A DNA stretch of 62,703 nt, taken from contig VGEB01000005.1 in NCBI GenBank assembly GCA_016869435.1, positions 1 through 62,703 on the forward strand, written 5' to 3'. The notes beneath the pieces are model-generated. The model was not told the origin of the DNA and made no database searches. It saw nothing but the letters and a program-made list of their open reading frames with translations. The translations under genes were made by a program, and so were the position numbers. This document shows positions 38,216 to 46,491 of this stretch, in pieces; position 1 is the stretch's first letter; every line of letters begins with the position of its first letter. Source of the stretch: Alphaproteobacteria bacterium. GTDB taxonomy: Bacteria > Pseudomonadota > Alphaproteobacteria > Rhizobiales > Beijerinckiaceae.

Positions 38216-38605
38216 TCAGCCCTGCTGGGCTGGCGTCGTGACGACGAGCCCTTCGAGTTCCGGCCTGACGGTGATCTGGCAGCAAAGCCGGGAATTCGGC
38301 TTCACGTCAAATGCGAAGTCGAGCATGTCCTCTTCCATCTGCGACGCCTTGCCAGTCTTTTCCGTCCAGTTTTCATCGACATAGACGTGGCAGGTGGCGC
38401 AGGCGCAGGCGCCGCCGCACTCGGCGGCGATCTCGGGAATGTCGTTGCGGCGCGCGGTCTCCATGACGGTTGAGCCGACCTCGCCCTCGACGGTGCGGGC
38501 TTGACCGTGCGAATCGATGAAGGTGATCTTGACCTTTGTCGGCGCGCCGCCGCCCGGCTCTGCGCCATAGCGGGTCGCAGCATCCTCAAAGCCCATCTTC
38601 GCCAT
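38216..38605 (-). CDS. [2Fe-2S] ferredoxin, adrenodoxin/putidaredoxin type
   Basis: A 129-residue electron carrier with the cluster motif ECGGACACATCHVY (Cys-x5-Cys-x2-Cys) and the distant fourth Cys in SRLCCQITVRPELEGL; the acidic QMEEDMLDF segment is the usual partner-docking region. Such ferredoxins serve cytochromes P450, hydroxylases or Fe-S assembly. Start is uncertain: ATG 38629, 38605 or 38596; the middle one has GGAAGAG upstream. Upstream of and co-oriented with the ferredoxin reductase gene. Confidence 0.92.
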   Translation of the reverse strand: MAKMGFEDAATRYGAEPGGGAPTKVKITFIDSHGQARTVEGEVGSTVMETARRNDIPEIAAECGGACACATCHVYVDENWTEKTGKASQMEEDMLDFAFDVKPNSRLCCQITVRPELEGLVVTTPAQQG

Positions 38606-38836
38606 GACGCCTGTCTCTTCCTCGTCCATGCTCAGTGTTCGCGGCGCTTCCGATGTCCGCCGGGCGGAACGCCATGGTCCTTGTTCGTCGACGCCGCGCG
38701 CGGTTCGCTGGCGGGCGCCTAAATCGTCGCCGTCCAGTTACCACCCGTCCGTTTGCGGCGCTAGCCCCTCCAAGCGCGCGCGACCCTGGGCCACATTCCA
38801 GCGGTCTAGCGGCTCGCAGACGCAAGAGGCGCGCTG

Positions 38837-39640
38837 ATGACGGACATCGCTTTGAGCTTCCGCGACGCCGACGGCGCGATGCGCGCCGACCTCACCCGCT
38901 GCCTCGATTTCATGAACGGGACGCCTTTTTTCAAGCGCTACAAGACGGAGACCTGGGACGCCCTGCAACAATCGGGAGCCAGCAGCATATTGGATGTCGC
39001 CTGCGGGGTCGGCTTTGACGTCATCGAACTGGCGCGGCGTATCCCAGGCGCCAATGTCTATGGGCTTGATCCGTCGCAGGGCTTTCTGGAACTGGCGCGG
39101 GAACGGGCGCAGGGCCTTGCGAATGCGCGCTTTGTCGGCGGCGACTCGCGCCGCTTGCCGTTCGGGGACGGCTGCTTCGACGCCGTGCGGATCGACCGCT
39201 CCCTGCAGCACATCGGCGGCCCCGACGACGCGCTGCGTGAAATGGTTCGGGTGACGCGCCGGGGCGGGAAAATCGTCGTCGCCGAACCAGATTGGGGAAC
39301 GTTTTTCGTTTACAACGGGAATTTCGAAACCGGCGCCACGATCGCCGGATTTTGGGAAAAGTCGTTCGCCAATCCTTACATCGGCCGAGAAGCCGGCGTT
39401 CTGCTCCAACGCTGCGGCGTCGAGAACATCGGCTGCCGGACGCATGCGCTCGCCGTAAGGAGCGGGGAGGCGGCGGACATCATCTTCGACCTTCAACGCG
39501 TGATGGACAATTGCGTGGCGGCGGGCGCGTTGACGGAAGCGGAGGCGAAAATCTGGCGAGAGGCGACGCAAGCGGCCTGCCGAAGCGGCGCGTTTCTCGC
39601 GTGCCTCAACATCATGCTGTGGGACGGGTCAGTCCGCTGA
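38837..39640 (+). CDS. SAM-dependent methyltransferase (UbiE/class I type)
   Basis: A 267-residue class I methyltransferase. Motif I is ILDVACGVGFDVIELARRIPG, motif II VYGLDPSQGFLELARERA, then FVGGDSRRLPFGDGCFDAVRIDRSLQHI and VRVTRRGGKIVVAEPDWGTFFV. The substrate pocket part (ETGATIAGFWEKSFANPYIGRE) is like ubiquinone/small-molecule methyltransferases. It stands alone, divergent from the ferredoxin and convergent to the MCE cluster. Confidence 0.88.
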   Translation: MTDIALSFRDADGAMRADLTRCLDFMNGTPFFKRYKTETWDALQQSGASSILDVACGVGFDVIELARRIPGANVYGLDPSQGFLELARERAQGLANARFVGGDSRRLPFGDGCFDAVRIDRSLQHIGGPDDALREMVRVTRRGGKIVVAEPDWGTFFVYNGNFETGATIAGFWEKSFANPYIGREAGVLLQRCGVENIGCRTHALAVRSGEAADIIFDLQRVMDNCVAAGALTEAEAKIWREATQAACRSGAFLACLNIMLWDGSVR

Positions 39641-39661
39641 AAGGCGAGCGGCCTTCACGCG

Positions 39662-40255
39662 CTACAGCCGAGCCTTTGTCCATTGCCCGATACGCAGCGC
39701 GATGCGCGCGGCGGCGTCGCTGAGCGACCGGGCCGCCTGAGAGCCCACATGCTCCGGGGCGGGACCCTCTTCGACAAAAATTCGCGCCGACCGCGCCTGC
39801 CCGCCGCCATCCACGAGTTCGACGGAAACTTCAATGACGGCAAGATTGCGGGCGATGTCGATCTCGAAGCGCCGCACGTCCGTCCCCAATTTCGTTTGGG
39901 CGCCAATATTGGAAGAGGCGGATAGACCGCATCGCTGTAGCGCTTCGATCAGGCGGCGCTGAAAAAGGCGCGGCAATGGATCGGACCATTGCACGCCGGG
40001 AAGAACGGCGACGCTGTCGCCGGCCGCACGTACGACGATTCGATCGGAGGAGGTTGGAGCGACCGCGGCAGGCTCAGGAACATAGATTGGGGGACCGCCG
40101 CGCAAGGCGATGCTGCGCAATGCGCCGGTGTCGGCAGTCAGATCGAACGTCTCGCGCGGAGCAGAGGCGCAGGCCGCGACGAACAGCGTCAGCAATGCGA
40201 GGGCTGTCGTCCGCGTCGCCTCCCGTTGCGTCGACGTGGACGCCTTCAGTTTCAT
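39662..40255 (-). CDS. MCE/Mla-associated ABC transport auxiliary lipoprotein
   Basis: A 197-residue lipoprotein with signal TTALALLTLFVAACASAP (lipobox Cys near residue 28) and the ABC-type intermembrane transport auxiliary domain (PqiC-like): PIYVPEPAAVAPTSSDRIVVRAAGDSVAVLPGVQWSDPLPRLFQRRLIEALQ. It probably sits on the outer membrane inner face and receives lipid from the MCE bridge. Last gene of the mlaE-mlaF-mlaD-like operon, separated from it by a dispersed repeat. Confidence 0.85.
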   Translation of the reverse strand: MKLKASTSTQREATRTTALALLTLFVAACASAPRETFDLTADTGALRSIALRGGPPIYVPEPAAVAPTSSDRIVVRAAGDSVAVLPGVQWSDPLPRLFQRRLIEALQRCGLSASSNIGAQTKLGTDVRRFEIDIARNLAVIEVSVELVDGGGQARSARIFVEEGPAPEHVGSQAARSLSDAAARIALRIGQWTKARL

Positions 40256-40350
40256 GCCGACCCGTCGCCCCATCTCGCCCGCGCGCCGAGTCGGGCTTCG
40301 TCCTTCTATCCGATCCGCGCTGCGACTCAAAGCCACGCTTGGAGGTCTTG

Positions 40351-40463
40351 GGTCACGCTGCATTTGGACGCAATCGCTCAAATGCGCATGACATGATCGT
40401 TCTCAAAGCTTAGAGCGCGCTTAACGCGAAACCGGCATCCGCCTTTTCGCGAGCCGCGCGCTA
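40351..40463. repeat. Dispersed two-module repeat, degenerate copy
   Basis: Starts with a hairpin around TCACGCTGCATTTGG ... CAAATGCG and continues with TTAGAGCGCGCTTAACGCG and CGCCTTTTCGCGAG. The same two modules, better preserved, occur at 43371-43486, and the second module alone at 1512-1570. It lies between the lipoprotein and MCE genes, on the edge of the mlaD stop. Confidence 0.7.
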
Positions 40464-41366
40464 CTGGCCCTGGTATTCCGGCACGGACTGAGACGGTCCG
40501 AAGATGAATTGCGAGGGGTTCTTCTCGACCGAGCGCAGCGTGCGGTCGAATGTGTCGACCGCCTTGCGGCCGTCGACGGCAAGCTGTTCATATTCGCGAA
40601 GCCCCGTCGCGGCGAAGCGGTTGATGCGTTCCGACGCTCCCGCGATGTTGCCGGTGATCGACTTGATCTGTCTGGGGTCGATCGCCGCGATTAATTTCTC
40701 GCCGGCGGCGAGAACCTTGTCGAGCCGCGCCGCTACGGGCTTCATCGACTGCGCGATATCGGAGGCGTCGCGGATGAAACTTGTGATCGACGCGGAGTTG
40801 TCGGCGAGAGTCTTGCTCACCGTCTCGGCGTTCTTGAGCGTCGCCGTGATGGACGGACCATTGTCGTCGATCAGTTTGTCGAGCTTGGTGAGGACTTCGG
40901 CGGCCTTCGTCGACAGGTTCTGAACATTGCCGAGCAGATTCTGGATTTCGGAACGCTCGGCCTGAATTTGAGGATATTTTTGATCCTTCTGCGCCGTCAG
41001 GGGCGGCGCGCCATGCGTGCCGCCGACGAGCAGGACGTCGGAGACGCCCGTGAATCCCCGCGTCTCCAGACGCGCGCGCGTATCGGTCTTGACCGGCGTT
41101 CTGCTGTCGATCCTGACCAGCACGTCGACCTTGCTCGGATCCTGTTCGGAAATTCCAAGATGCGTGACCTCGCCGACTTTCACGCCGTTGAACAGCACCG
41201 AGGAGCCGCGGGTCAGTCCGGAAACCGCCCCGGTGAAGACAATCTGGTAAGTTTCCTGCCGGCCAAGCTGACTGGGTCCAGAAAACCAGTAGACGAAAAG
41301 GAAGGCGGCGAAGGCCACCGCCAGCGTGAAAGCGCCGATCAGCGCGTAGTTGGCGCGGGTTTCCAT
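40461..41366 (-). CDS. mlaD: MCE (MlaD-type) lipid-transport protein
   Basis: A 301-residue protein anchored by one membrane segment (YALIGAFTLAVAFAAFLFVYWFSG) followed by one MCE domain (YQIVFTGAVSGLTRGSSVLFNGVKVGEV, later VRIDSRTPVKTDTRARLETRGFTGVSDVLLVGG) and a long helical tail. MCE rings form the periplasmic channel or bridge for phospholipid transport. The ATG at 41366 with AGGACGAAG upstream lies within the end of the ATPase gene (28-base overlap). Confidence 0.92.
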   Translation of the reverse strand: METRANYALIGAFTLAVAFAAFLFVYWFSGPSQLGRQETYQIVFTGAVSGLTRGSSVLFNGVKVGEVTHLGISEQDPSKVDVLVRIDSRTPVKTDTRARLETRGFTGVSDVLLVGGTHGAPPLTAQKDQKYPQIQAERSEIQNLLGNVQNLSTKAAEVLTKLDKLIDDNGPSITATLKNAETVSKTLADNSASITSFIRDASDIAQSMKPVAARLDKVLAAGEKLIAAIDPRQIKSITGNIAGASERINRFAATGLREYEQLAVDGRKAVDTFDRTLRSVEKNPSQFIFGPSQSVPEYQGQ

Positions 41367-42196
41367 TCTTCGTCCTTGTGCTCGATGCGCGTAGCGGTCA
41401 GCCGGCCGCCGCGCACGCCGTGGAAATAGGCTTTCAGCCACGGGTGGTCGGATTCGAGTAAGGTTTCCAACGGCCCTGCGGCGATCACCCGACCTTCAGC
41501 AAGCGCCGCCACCCGGTCGCAGATCGAATACAGACTATCGAGATCATGCGTCACCATGAACACGGTCAGCCCGAGGGTCTGCTGCAGCGTGCCGATCAGC
41601 TCGTCGAATTCGGCGGCGCTGATCGGATCGAGTCCCGATGTCGGCTCGTCCAGGAACACGAGCTCGGGATCAAGCGCCAAGGCGCGCGCCAGGGCCGCGC
41701 GCTTCACCATGCCGCCCGACAATTCTGACGGAAATTTGTCGGCGGCGTCTGGACTGAGGCCGACAAGCTCGAGCTTGAACATGGCCAGCTCGTCCATCAA
41801 TCGCTGCGAGAGGTCGCGCGTTTCTCGCATCGGCATTTGAATGTTCTGCTTGACCGTGAGGCCGGAGAACAGCGCCCCGTTCTGAAACAGCACGCCCCAG
41901 CGCTGCTCCAGGGCCCGGCGTTCAACCGGCCCCAGGGCGTCCCGGTCCTTTCCAAAAATCCGAATGGCGCCCGCCCGGGCCGGCACGAGTCCGAGTATCG
42001 TGCGGGTCAGCACCGATTTGCCCTGGCCGGACCCGCCGACGACGCCGAGCACCTCGCCGCGGAAGACGTCGAGATTGAGCCCTTTGACGACAGTCCTGTC
42101 GCCGAAGCCGACGACGAGATCGCGCACGCTGATGACGACATCGCGATTTGGCCGCTGATCCGCGGCGCCGTTCGCATAGGTCGAGAAGCTGCTCAT
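41339..42196 (-). CDS. mlaF: MCE transporter ATP-binding protein (MlaF type)
   Basis: A 285-residue ABC ATPase: VLGVVGGSGQGKSVLTRTILGL (Walker A), FQNGALFSGLTVKQNI (Q-loop), PSELSGGMVKRAALARAL (signature) and LVFLDEPTSGLDPISA (Walker B), then VTHDLDSLYSI (H-loop). The GALFSGLTVxxNI and GGMxKR features are those of MlaF. ATG 42196 chosen; a TTG at 42208 overlaps the permease stop. Confidence 0.94.
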   Translation of the reverse strand: MSSFSTYANGAADQRPNRDVVISVRDLVVGFGDRTVVKGLNLDVFRGEVLGVVGGSGQGKSVLTRTILGLVPARAGAIRIFGKDRDALGPVERRALEQRWGVLFQNGALFSGLTVKQNIQMPMRETRDLSQRLMDELAMFKLELVGLSPDAADKFPSELSGGMVKRAALARALALDPELVFLDEPTSGLDPISAAEFDELIGTLQQTLGLTVFMVTHDLDSLYSICDRVAALAEGRVIAAGPLETLLESDHPWLKAYFHGVRGGRLTATRIEHKDEEWKPAPTTR

Positions 42197-42204
42197 ACCC
42201 GCGC

Positions 42205-43353
42205 TCAATAGTCGATCGACGCGAAAAATACGGCGAACAAGCCATCCATCACGATGACCATGAAGATGGACTTAACCACCGAGGACGTGACCTGGCGGCC
42301 AAGCGACTCGGCGGACCCCTTCGTCGCGAGCCCATCCATCGAGGCGATGAGTCCGATCACCAGCGCCATGAAGGGCGCCTTGATAATGCCGACGAGGAAC
42401 GTGTGCAGCGCGATCGCTTCCTTGAGCAATGACGCGAAAGCCACGGGGCTGATGCCGCCATACCACCAGGACACGATCATGCCGCCAAAGAGCGCCGCCA
42501 TGTCGGCGATAAAGGTCAGAATCGGCAGGGAGATGATGAGGCCGAGCACGCGCGGCGCGATCAGCACCTCGATGGGAGAAAGTCCCATCACCAGCAGCGC
42601 GTCGATCTCCTCTCTCATTTTCATCGAACCGAGTTCGGCGGTGATCGCCGAGCCGGAACGGCCGGCGATCATGATCGAGGTGAGCAGCACGCCGAGTTCT
42701 CGCAACACCAGAATGCCGATCAAGCTGACGGTGTAGCTCGACGCGCCAAACTTGAGCAGCTGGAAGATGCCCTGCTGCGCGACGATGCCGCCAACCAGCA
42801 CGTTGATGAGAACGATAATCGGAACGCTACGAAAGCCGATGAGCTCGATTTGCGCGACAAGCGACGTGAACCGGAATCTGTGCGGATTTCCAGCCACATA
42901 GATCATCGACGCAACGAATTCGCCGAGAAAGCTGACCCCACGATAGAATTCGCGAAGAGCCTCAACGGTCGATTCGCCGAGGTCCGAAAGCAGGACGAAG
43001 ACCAGATTGAAGCGCGGCCGGGCCGGCGCCTCGAAGTCGCGATAATGCGCCTCGTCGAGCAGGGTCGAATATTCCGGGCGCACATGTTCGATCGCAACCG
43101 CGACCCCTCTATGCGCGAGATCATGCCGCGCGCGATTGATGAGCCAGGCGCCGGCGGTGTCGAGCTGCGAGACCTGCGAAAGATCGATGGCGATCATCCG
43201 GTTGCGGTGGCCCTCCTCGACGATCCGTCGCGCCTCCTCTTCGAGGCGATGAGAGGCGACGAGAGTCCAGTCGCCCGAAAGCGACAGCCGCACGCCCTCC
43301 GGCGAAGACTGGCGCATGAGTTTGGGCGGACGCTCCGTCGCTGCGACGGTCAT
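42205..43353 (-). CDS. mlaE: STAS-MlaE fusion: lipid ABC transporter permease
   Basis: A 382-residue protein with an N-terminal STAS domain (GVRLSLSGDWTLVASHRL, AIDLSQVSQLDTAGAWLINRA) fused to an MlaE permease (VPIIVLINVLVGGIVAQQGIFQL, RELGVLLTSIMIAGRSGSAITAELGSM, EEIDALLVMGLSPIEVLIAPRVLG, MDGLATKGSAESLGRQVTSSVVKS). In E. coli the STAS part is a separate protein, MlaB; the fusion is common in alphaproteobacteria. First gene of the MCE operon; a dispersed repeat lies just upstream. Confidence 0.94.
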   Translation of the reverse strand: MTVAATERPPKLMRQSSPEGVRLSLSGDWTLVASHRLEEEARRIVEEGHRNRMIAIDLSQVSQLDTAGAWLINRARHDLAHRGVAVAIEHVRPEYSTLLDEAHYRDFEAPARPRFNLVFVLLSDLGESTVEALREFYRGVSFLGEFVASMIYVAGNPHRFRFTSLVAQIELIGFRSVPIIVLINVLVGGIVAQQGIFQLLKFGASSYTVSLIGILVLRELGVLLTSIMIAGRSGSAITAELGSMKMREEIDALLVMGLSPIEVLIAPRVLGLIISLPILTFIADMAALFGGMIVSWWYGGISPVAFASLLKEAIALHTFLVGIIKAPFMALVIGLIASMDGLATKGSAESLGRQVTSSVVKSIFMVIVMDGLFAVFFASIDY

Positions 43354-43370
43354 CGGATTTCGCTCTGCGC

Positions 43371-43486
43371 TAGATCACGCTGCATTTGGGCGGAATCGCC
43401 CAAATGCAGATAACGTGATCGATTCCAAAAGATTAGAGCGCGCTTTATGCGAAAAACCGGATTCCACTTTTTCGCAGCGCGCTCTA
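43371..43486. repeat. Dispersed two-module repeat, best-preserved copy
   Basis: Module 1 is a nested palindrome: GATCACG ... CGTGATC outside and the perfect 13-base arms CTGCATTTGGGCG / CGCCCAAATGCAG (43380-43409) inside. Module 2 is TTAGAGCGCGCTTTATGCG followed by AAACCGGATTCCACTTTTTCGC. Copies are at 1512-1570 (module 2) and 40351-40463 (both, degenerate); a short piece is at 52723-52750. Together with adjoining bases it fills the 309-base gap between mlaE and the epimerase gene. Confidence 0.85.
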
Positions 43487-43662
43487 CCGTCGACGATCGG
43501 CTCATGAATGGCGTCATCTTATCCGCCGATTGTGGCGCGCCGCCGACGCCGGCAGGCGCGGCCGCATGAAAAACGTGATAACCCCGTGAATTGACGCCAG
43601 CAAGCGCGTCGACGCACAGCTTGTCGAACGCGGCTTACGCAATGTGGACGTCGGAGAGCCAA

Positions 43663-44646
43663 TTGACGCGGAAATTGTCCGTAGCGGTAGAGACTTATCC
43701 GATCGCCGGCCGTTTCGTGATTTCACGCGGCGCCAAGACCGAAGCGATAGTCGTGACCGCGACTTTGGTTGAGGACCGCGGCCTGGGGCGGGGCGAATGC
43801 GTGCCCTACGCCCGATATGGGGAAAGCGTCGAAAGCGTCGTCGCGACGATCGAGCGCGCGCGCGACGCTCTCGAGGCCGGCGTCGGCCGCGCCGCCTTGC
43901 AGCGTCTTCTGCCCGCCAGCGCGGCGCGTAACGCGCTCGACTGCGCGCTGTGGGACCTCGAGGCCAAGCTTTCGGGCGTCCCGGCCTATGCGACGGCCGG
44001 CTTCGACGCGCTTTCGCCGCTCGTGACGGCCTATACGCTCTCGGTGGGCGCGCCAGAGGAAATGCGCGAGGCTGCGAAAAAGGCGGCAGACCGGCCTCTG
44101 CTGAAGATCAAGCTTGCCGGAGAAGGCGACGAAGCGCGTCTGGCGGCCGTGCGCGACGGCGCGCCTGATTCCACGCTCATCGTCGACGCCAACGAATCAT
44201 GGAGCGAGGAATCGCTGCCCCGCCGACTCGCCGCCTGCGCTGATTACAGCGTCGCGCTCGTCGAGCAGCCTCTGCCGGCCGGCGCAGACGAAGCGCTTGC
44301 GGATATTCGGTCGCCCGTGCCGATCTGCGCCGACGAAAGCGTGCATGACCGGGCGTCGCTGGCGCCGCTCAAGGGTCGCTACGACGCGGTCAACGTCAAG
44401 CTCGACAAGACCGGCGGGCTGACCGAAGCGCTGGCGCTTTGCCGTGCGGCGCAGGACATGGGCTTTTCAATCATGGCCGGCTGCATGGTGGGGACCTCGC
44501 TCGCCATGGCGCCGGCCGTCATTGTGGGTCAGATGGCGAAATACGTCGACCTCGACGGGCCGCTGCTTCTCGCCCGCGACCGCATTCCCCGACTGCTTTA
44601 TGAGGGTTCGACGCTCACGCCGCCGGACGCAAAGCTGTGGGGATAG
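43663..44646 (+). CDS. Enolase-superfamily dipeptide epimerase (Ala-Glu epimerase type)
   Basis: A 327-residue enolase-superfamily protein: N-terminal capping domain (AVETYPIAGRFVISRG), ARNALDCALWDLEAK, LKIKLAG (the KxK catalytic lysine), metal ligands in TLIVDANESW, ALVEQPLP and PICADESVHD, and VNVKLDKTGGL (second lysine) followed by IMAGCMVGTSLAMAP. Members epimerise L-Ala-D/L-Glu and other dipeptides, often for murein peptide recycling. Start: the TTG at 43663 has a strong GGAGAG site; an ATG at 43642 without one is the alternative. It ends just before the fluoride riboswitch promoter. Confidence 0.88.
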   Translation: MTRKLSVAVETYPIAGRFVISRGAKTEAIVVTATLVEDRGLGRGECVPYARYGESVESVVATIERARDALEAGVGRAALQRLLPASAARNALDCALWDLEAKLSGVPAYATAGFDALSPLVTAYTLSVGAPEEMREAAKKAADRPLLKIKLAGEGDEARLAAVRDGAPDSTLIVDANESWSEESLPRRLAACADYSVALVEQPLPAGADEALADIRSPVPICADESVHDRASLAPLKGRYDAVNVKLDKTGGLTEALALCRAAQDMGFSIMAGCMVGTSLAMAPAVIVGQMAKYVDLDGPLLLARDRIPRLLYEGSTLTPPDAKLWG

Positions 44647-44667
44647 CGCGGGCGCGGTCTGGACTTA

Positions 44668-44697
44668 TTGACCGGCGGAGCTCTTGTAAACTAAATA
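44668..44697 (+). promoter_or_regulatory. Candidate sigma70-type promoter of the fluoride-riboswitch operon
   Basis: TTGACC at 44668-44673 (-35) and TAAATA at 44692-44697 (-10) with an 18-base spacer. This would start the transcript near 44703, directly at the 5' edge of the aptamer, as expected. Assignment is by eye only. Confidence 0.5.
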
Positions 44698-44702
44698 TTG
44701 AC

Positions 44703-44802
44703 GGATGGGGATGGGGTTCCCCCGATAACCGCCGAAAGGCTGATGACTCCTACGAACTCGTCGCCGCGTTCACCGAATGTTGGCGCAGGGTAGGAGCGTT
44801 TC
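44703..44802 (+). ncRNA. Fluoride (crcB-type) riboswitch with translational expression platform
   Basis: The aptamer follows the crcB motif: P1 GGG(44707-44709)/CCC(44721-44723), the conserved GATG at 44710-44713, the loop ending TTCC, the ATAAC joining segment, a short hairpin GCC-GAAA-GGC at 44731-44740 and CTGATGACTCCTAC at 44740-44753. The diagnostic pseudoknot pairs GGGGTT (44713-44718) with GACTCC (44745-44750). The same 3' bases, CTCCTAC (44747-44753), are exactly complementary to GTAGGAG (44790-44796), which contains the AGGAG ribosome site six bases before the GTG at 44803. So fluoride binding should lock the pseudoknot, free the ribosome site and turn translation on, as in the Pseudomonas syringae example. 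Alternative riboswitch classes were considered and fit less well. Confidence 0.93.
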
Positions 44803-46443
44803 GTGCACCAGCAGCCCGTAGCTTGTCGTGCGCCGTCCGGCTTGCGCCCCAGCAACGGGTTAACCGTCGCCCGGCGCAGCGGCGCGATGCGATTCGGCGC
44901 GCGGCGCGGACGCCTGTTTTGCGGACTCCCGTTCGCCGTCATTCTCGCCGGCTGCGCGCCGACCGCGCAGGACGAGCGCGCGCAGTTTCTCGGCCCGCCG
45001 GCGATGGAGCGCACGATTGCAAGATCCGGGCTCAGGGTCGCCGACGAAACGTCCTGGCCGCGCGAAGAATGGTGGCGCGCCTTCCGCAGCCCCGAGCTCG
45101 ACGCCGTCATCGATAAGGCGTTGCGGGACAATCAAAGCCTGAGAAAGGCGGAAGATGCGCTGCGCGGCGCCGACGCATTGGCGCAGGTCGCCGGCGCAAG
45201 GCTTCTTCCAGAAGTTCAGGCGACCTTCGGCATGCGGCAATCCCGCAACCCTCTGCATGGCGTCGTGGCCTCCTACAATCCGGCGCAGGGCGGATTGGAG
45301 AAGACCATGGCCTTCATCAATCCGCTGGTGATGAGCTATGAGCTCGATTTCTGGCAGAAGAACCGTGCGTTGCTCGATGCGGCGATCGGCGAGTCTGCGG
45401 CCCAGGAGGCCGAACTGGAGCAGGCGCGCCTGCTGCTGACCGCTTCGGTCGCGCGCGCCTATCTGCGCGGCTACGCCACCGCGCGCCAACTTGAGGTGGC
45501 GAAAGCCCTGACGCGGATGCGGCGCGATTTGGTGTCGCTTGCCGAGACCCGTTATCGTACCGGCCTCGACTCCTTGGACGGGGTGCAGGTCGCCCGCGCC
45601 GAATTTGAAAACGCCGTACGGCGCGAAGCGGCCGTTCAGGCGCTTCTGACGCTCCAGAAGGATGCGCTCGCCCGTCTCATGGGCGAGGGACCCGACGCCG
45701 CGCACGATCTTTACGCCGGACGAAGAGCGCCGTCGCCCGCCGCGCCGGCGCTGCCGCGCAGCCTGCCGATCGAACTGCTCGTCCACCGCCCGGATCTCGC
45801 CGCCGCTTTGCGCCGCGCCGAGGCGGCGGCGGCCCGCGTTCACGTCGCCAAGACGCTGTTTCTTCCCTCGATCGACCTTGCGATTTCCGGCGGCTTCGAA
45901 GGCTCGGTGACCTCGACGAAAATCAGCAAGCTCGCGGGCTATCTCTTCACGCCTTCGGCGATCGGCTACGCCGTCTCGCCCACCCTGCGGCTGCCGGTTT
46001 TTCAAGGCGGCAGGCTCAGCGGAAATCTCGAGGTTCAGCACGCCGATTATGACCAGGCCGTCGATTCCTATAATGAGACGCTGCTGCAGGCCGCGCAGCA
46101 GGTCGCCGACGCAAGCGCCAATCTCAAACGCGCGTGCACTGAATATGAGGCGCAGACCCGCTTTCTGCGCGCGGCGCGCGCGCAATACGATCTCGCGCAA
46201 ACGCGCCTGCGCGACGGGCTGAAAGATCGCCGCGAAATCGTCGTCGAACGCGCCGATCTGTTCGAATCAGGCTTTACGCAACGTGCGCTCGAAGGCGACA
46301 GGCTTATCGCCGCCGTAGACCTTTATCAGACGCTCGGCGGCGGCTATGCCGGCGGTCCGCCGCCCGACGCGCCGAAGCCGGCGCCCGAAACCGACCCCTT
46401 GACGCCCACCGTTGAGGCGATCCAGTCGCTTGGTGGCGGCTGA
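44803..46443 (+). CDS. Outer membrane efflux lipoprotein (NodT/TolC-type)
   Basis: A 546-residue RND-type outer membrane factor. A lipoprotein signal GLPFAVILAGCAP is followed by W..RSPELDAVIDKALRDNQSLRKAEDALR, two OEP domains with long helices (LLTASVARAYLRGYATARQLEVAKAL, RYRTGLDSLDGVQVARAEFENAV; LPIELLVHRPDLAAALRRAEAAAARV; LRLPVFQGGRLSGNLEV) as in a TolC-like trimer. The GTG at 44803 is chosen because AGGAG lies six bases upstream, inside the riboswitch platform; an ATG at 44887 would give a shorter signal. First gene under the riboswitch; 48-base gap to the adaptor gene. Confidence 0.92.
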   Translation: MHQQPVACRAPSGLRPSNGLTVARRSGAMRFGARRGRLFCGLPFAVILAGCAPTAQDERAQFLGPPAMERTIARSGLRVADETSWPREEWWRAFRSPELDAVIDKALRDNQSLRKAEDALRGADALAQVAGARLLPEVQATFGMRQSRNPLHGVVASYNPAQGGLEKTMAFINPLVMSYELDFWQKNRALLDAAIGESAAQEAELEQARLLLTASVARAYLRGYATARQLEVAKALTRMRRDLVSLAETRYRTGLDSLDGVQVARAEFENAVRREAAVQALLTLQKDALARLMGEGPDAAHDLYAGRRAPSPAAPALPRSLPIELLVHRPDLAAALRRAEAAAARVHVAKTLFLPSIDLAISGGFEGSVTSTKISKLAGYLFTPSAIGYAVSPTLRLPVFQGGRLSGNLEVQHADYDQAVDSYNETLLQAAQQVADASANLKRACTEYEAQTRFLRAARAQYDLAQTRLRDGLKDRREIVVERADLFESGFTQRALEGDRLIAAVDLYQTLGGGYAGGPPPDAPKPAPETDPLTPTVEAIQSLGGG

Positions 46444-46491
46444 GCGCCTCACTTTGAGCCTCACTTAAGCAGAAGAACGCGAACCCGGTCG

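Noticed and set aside
44703-44802. Manganese (yybP-ykoY), magnesium (M-box) or SAM riboswitch for the leader
   Set aside because: Conserved blocks of those classes are absent, while the GATG/TTCC/ATAAC/CTGATGACTCCTAC arrangement and pseudoknot match the fluoride class.
44887-46443. ATG 44887 as the start of the efflux lipoprotein
   Set aside because: It gives a neat signal peptide but has no ribosome site; GTG 44803 has AGGAG at the best spacing and within the riboswitch platform.
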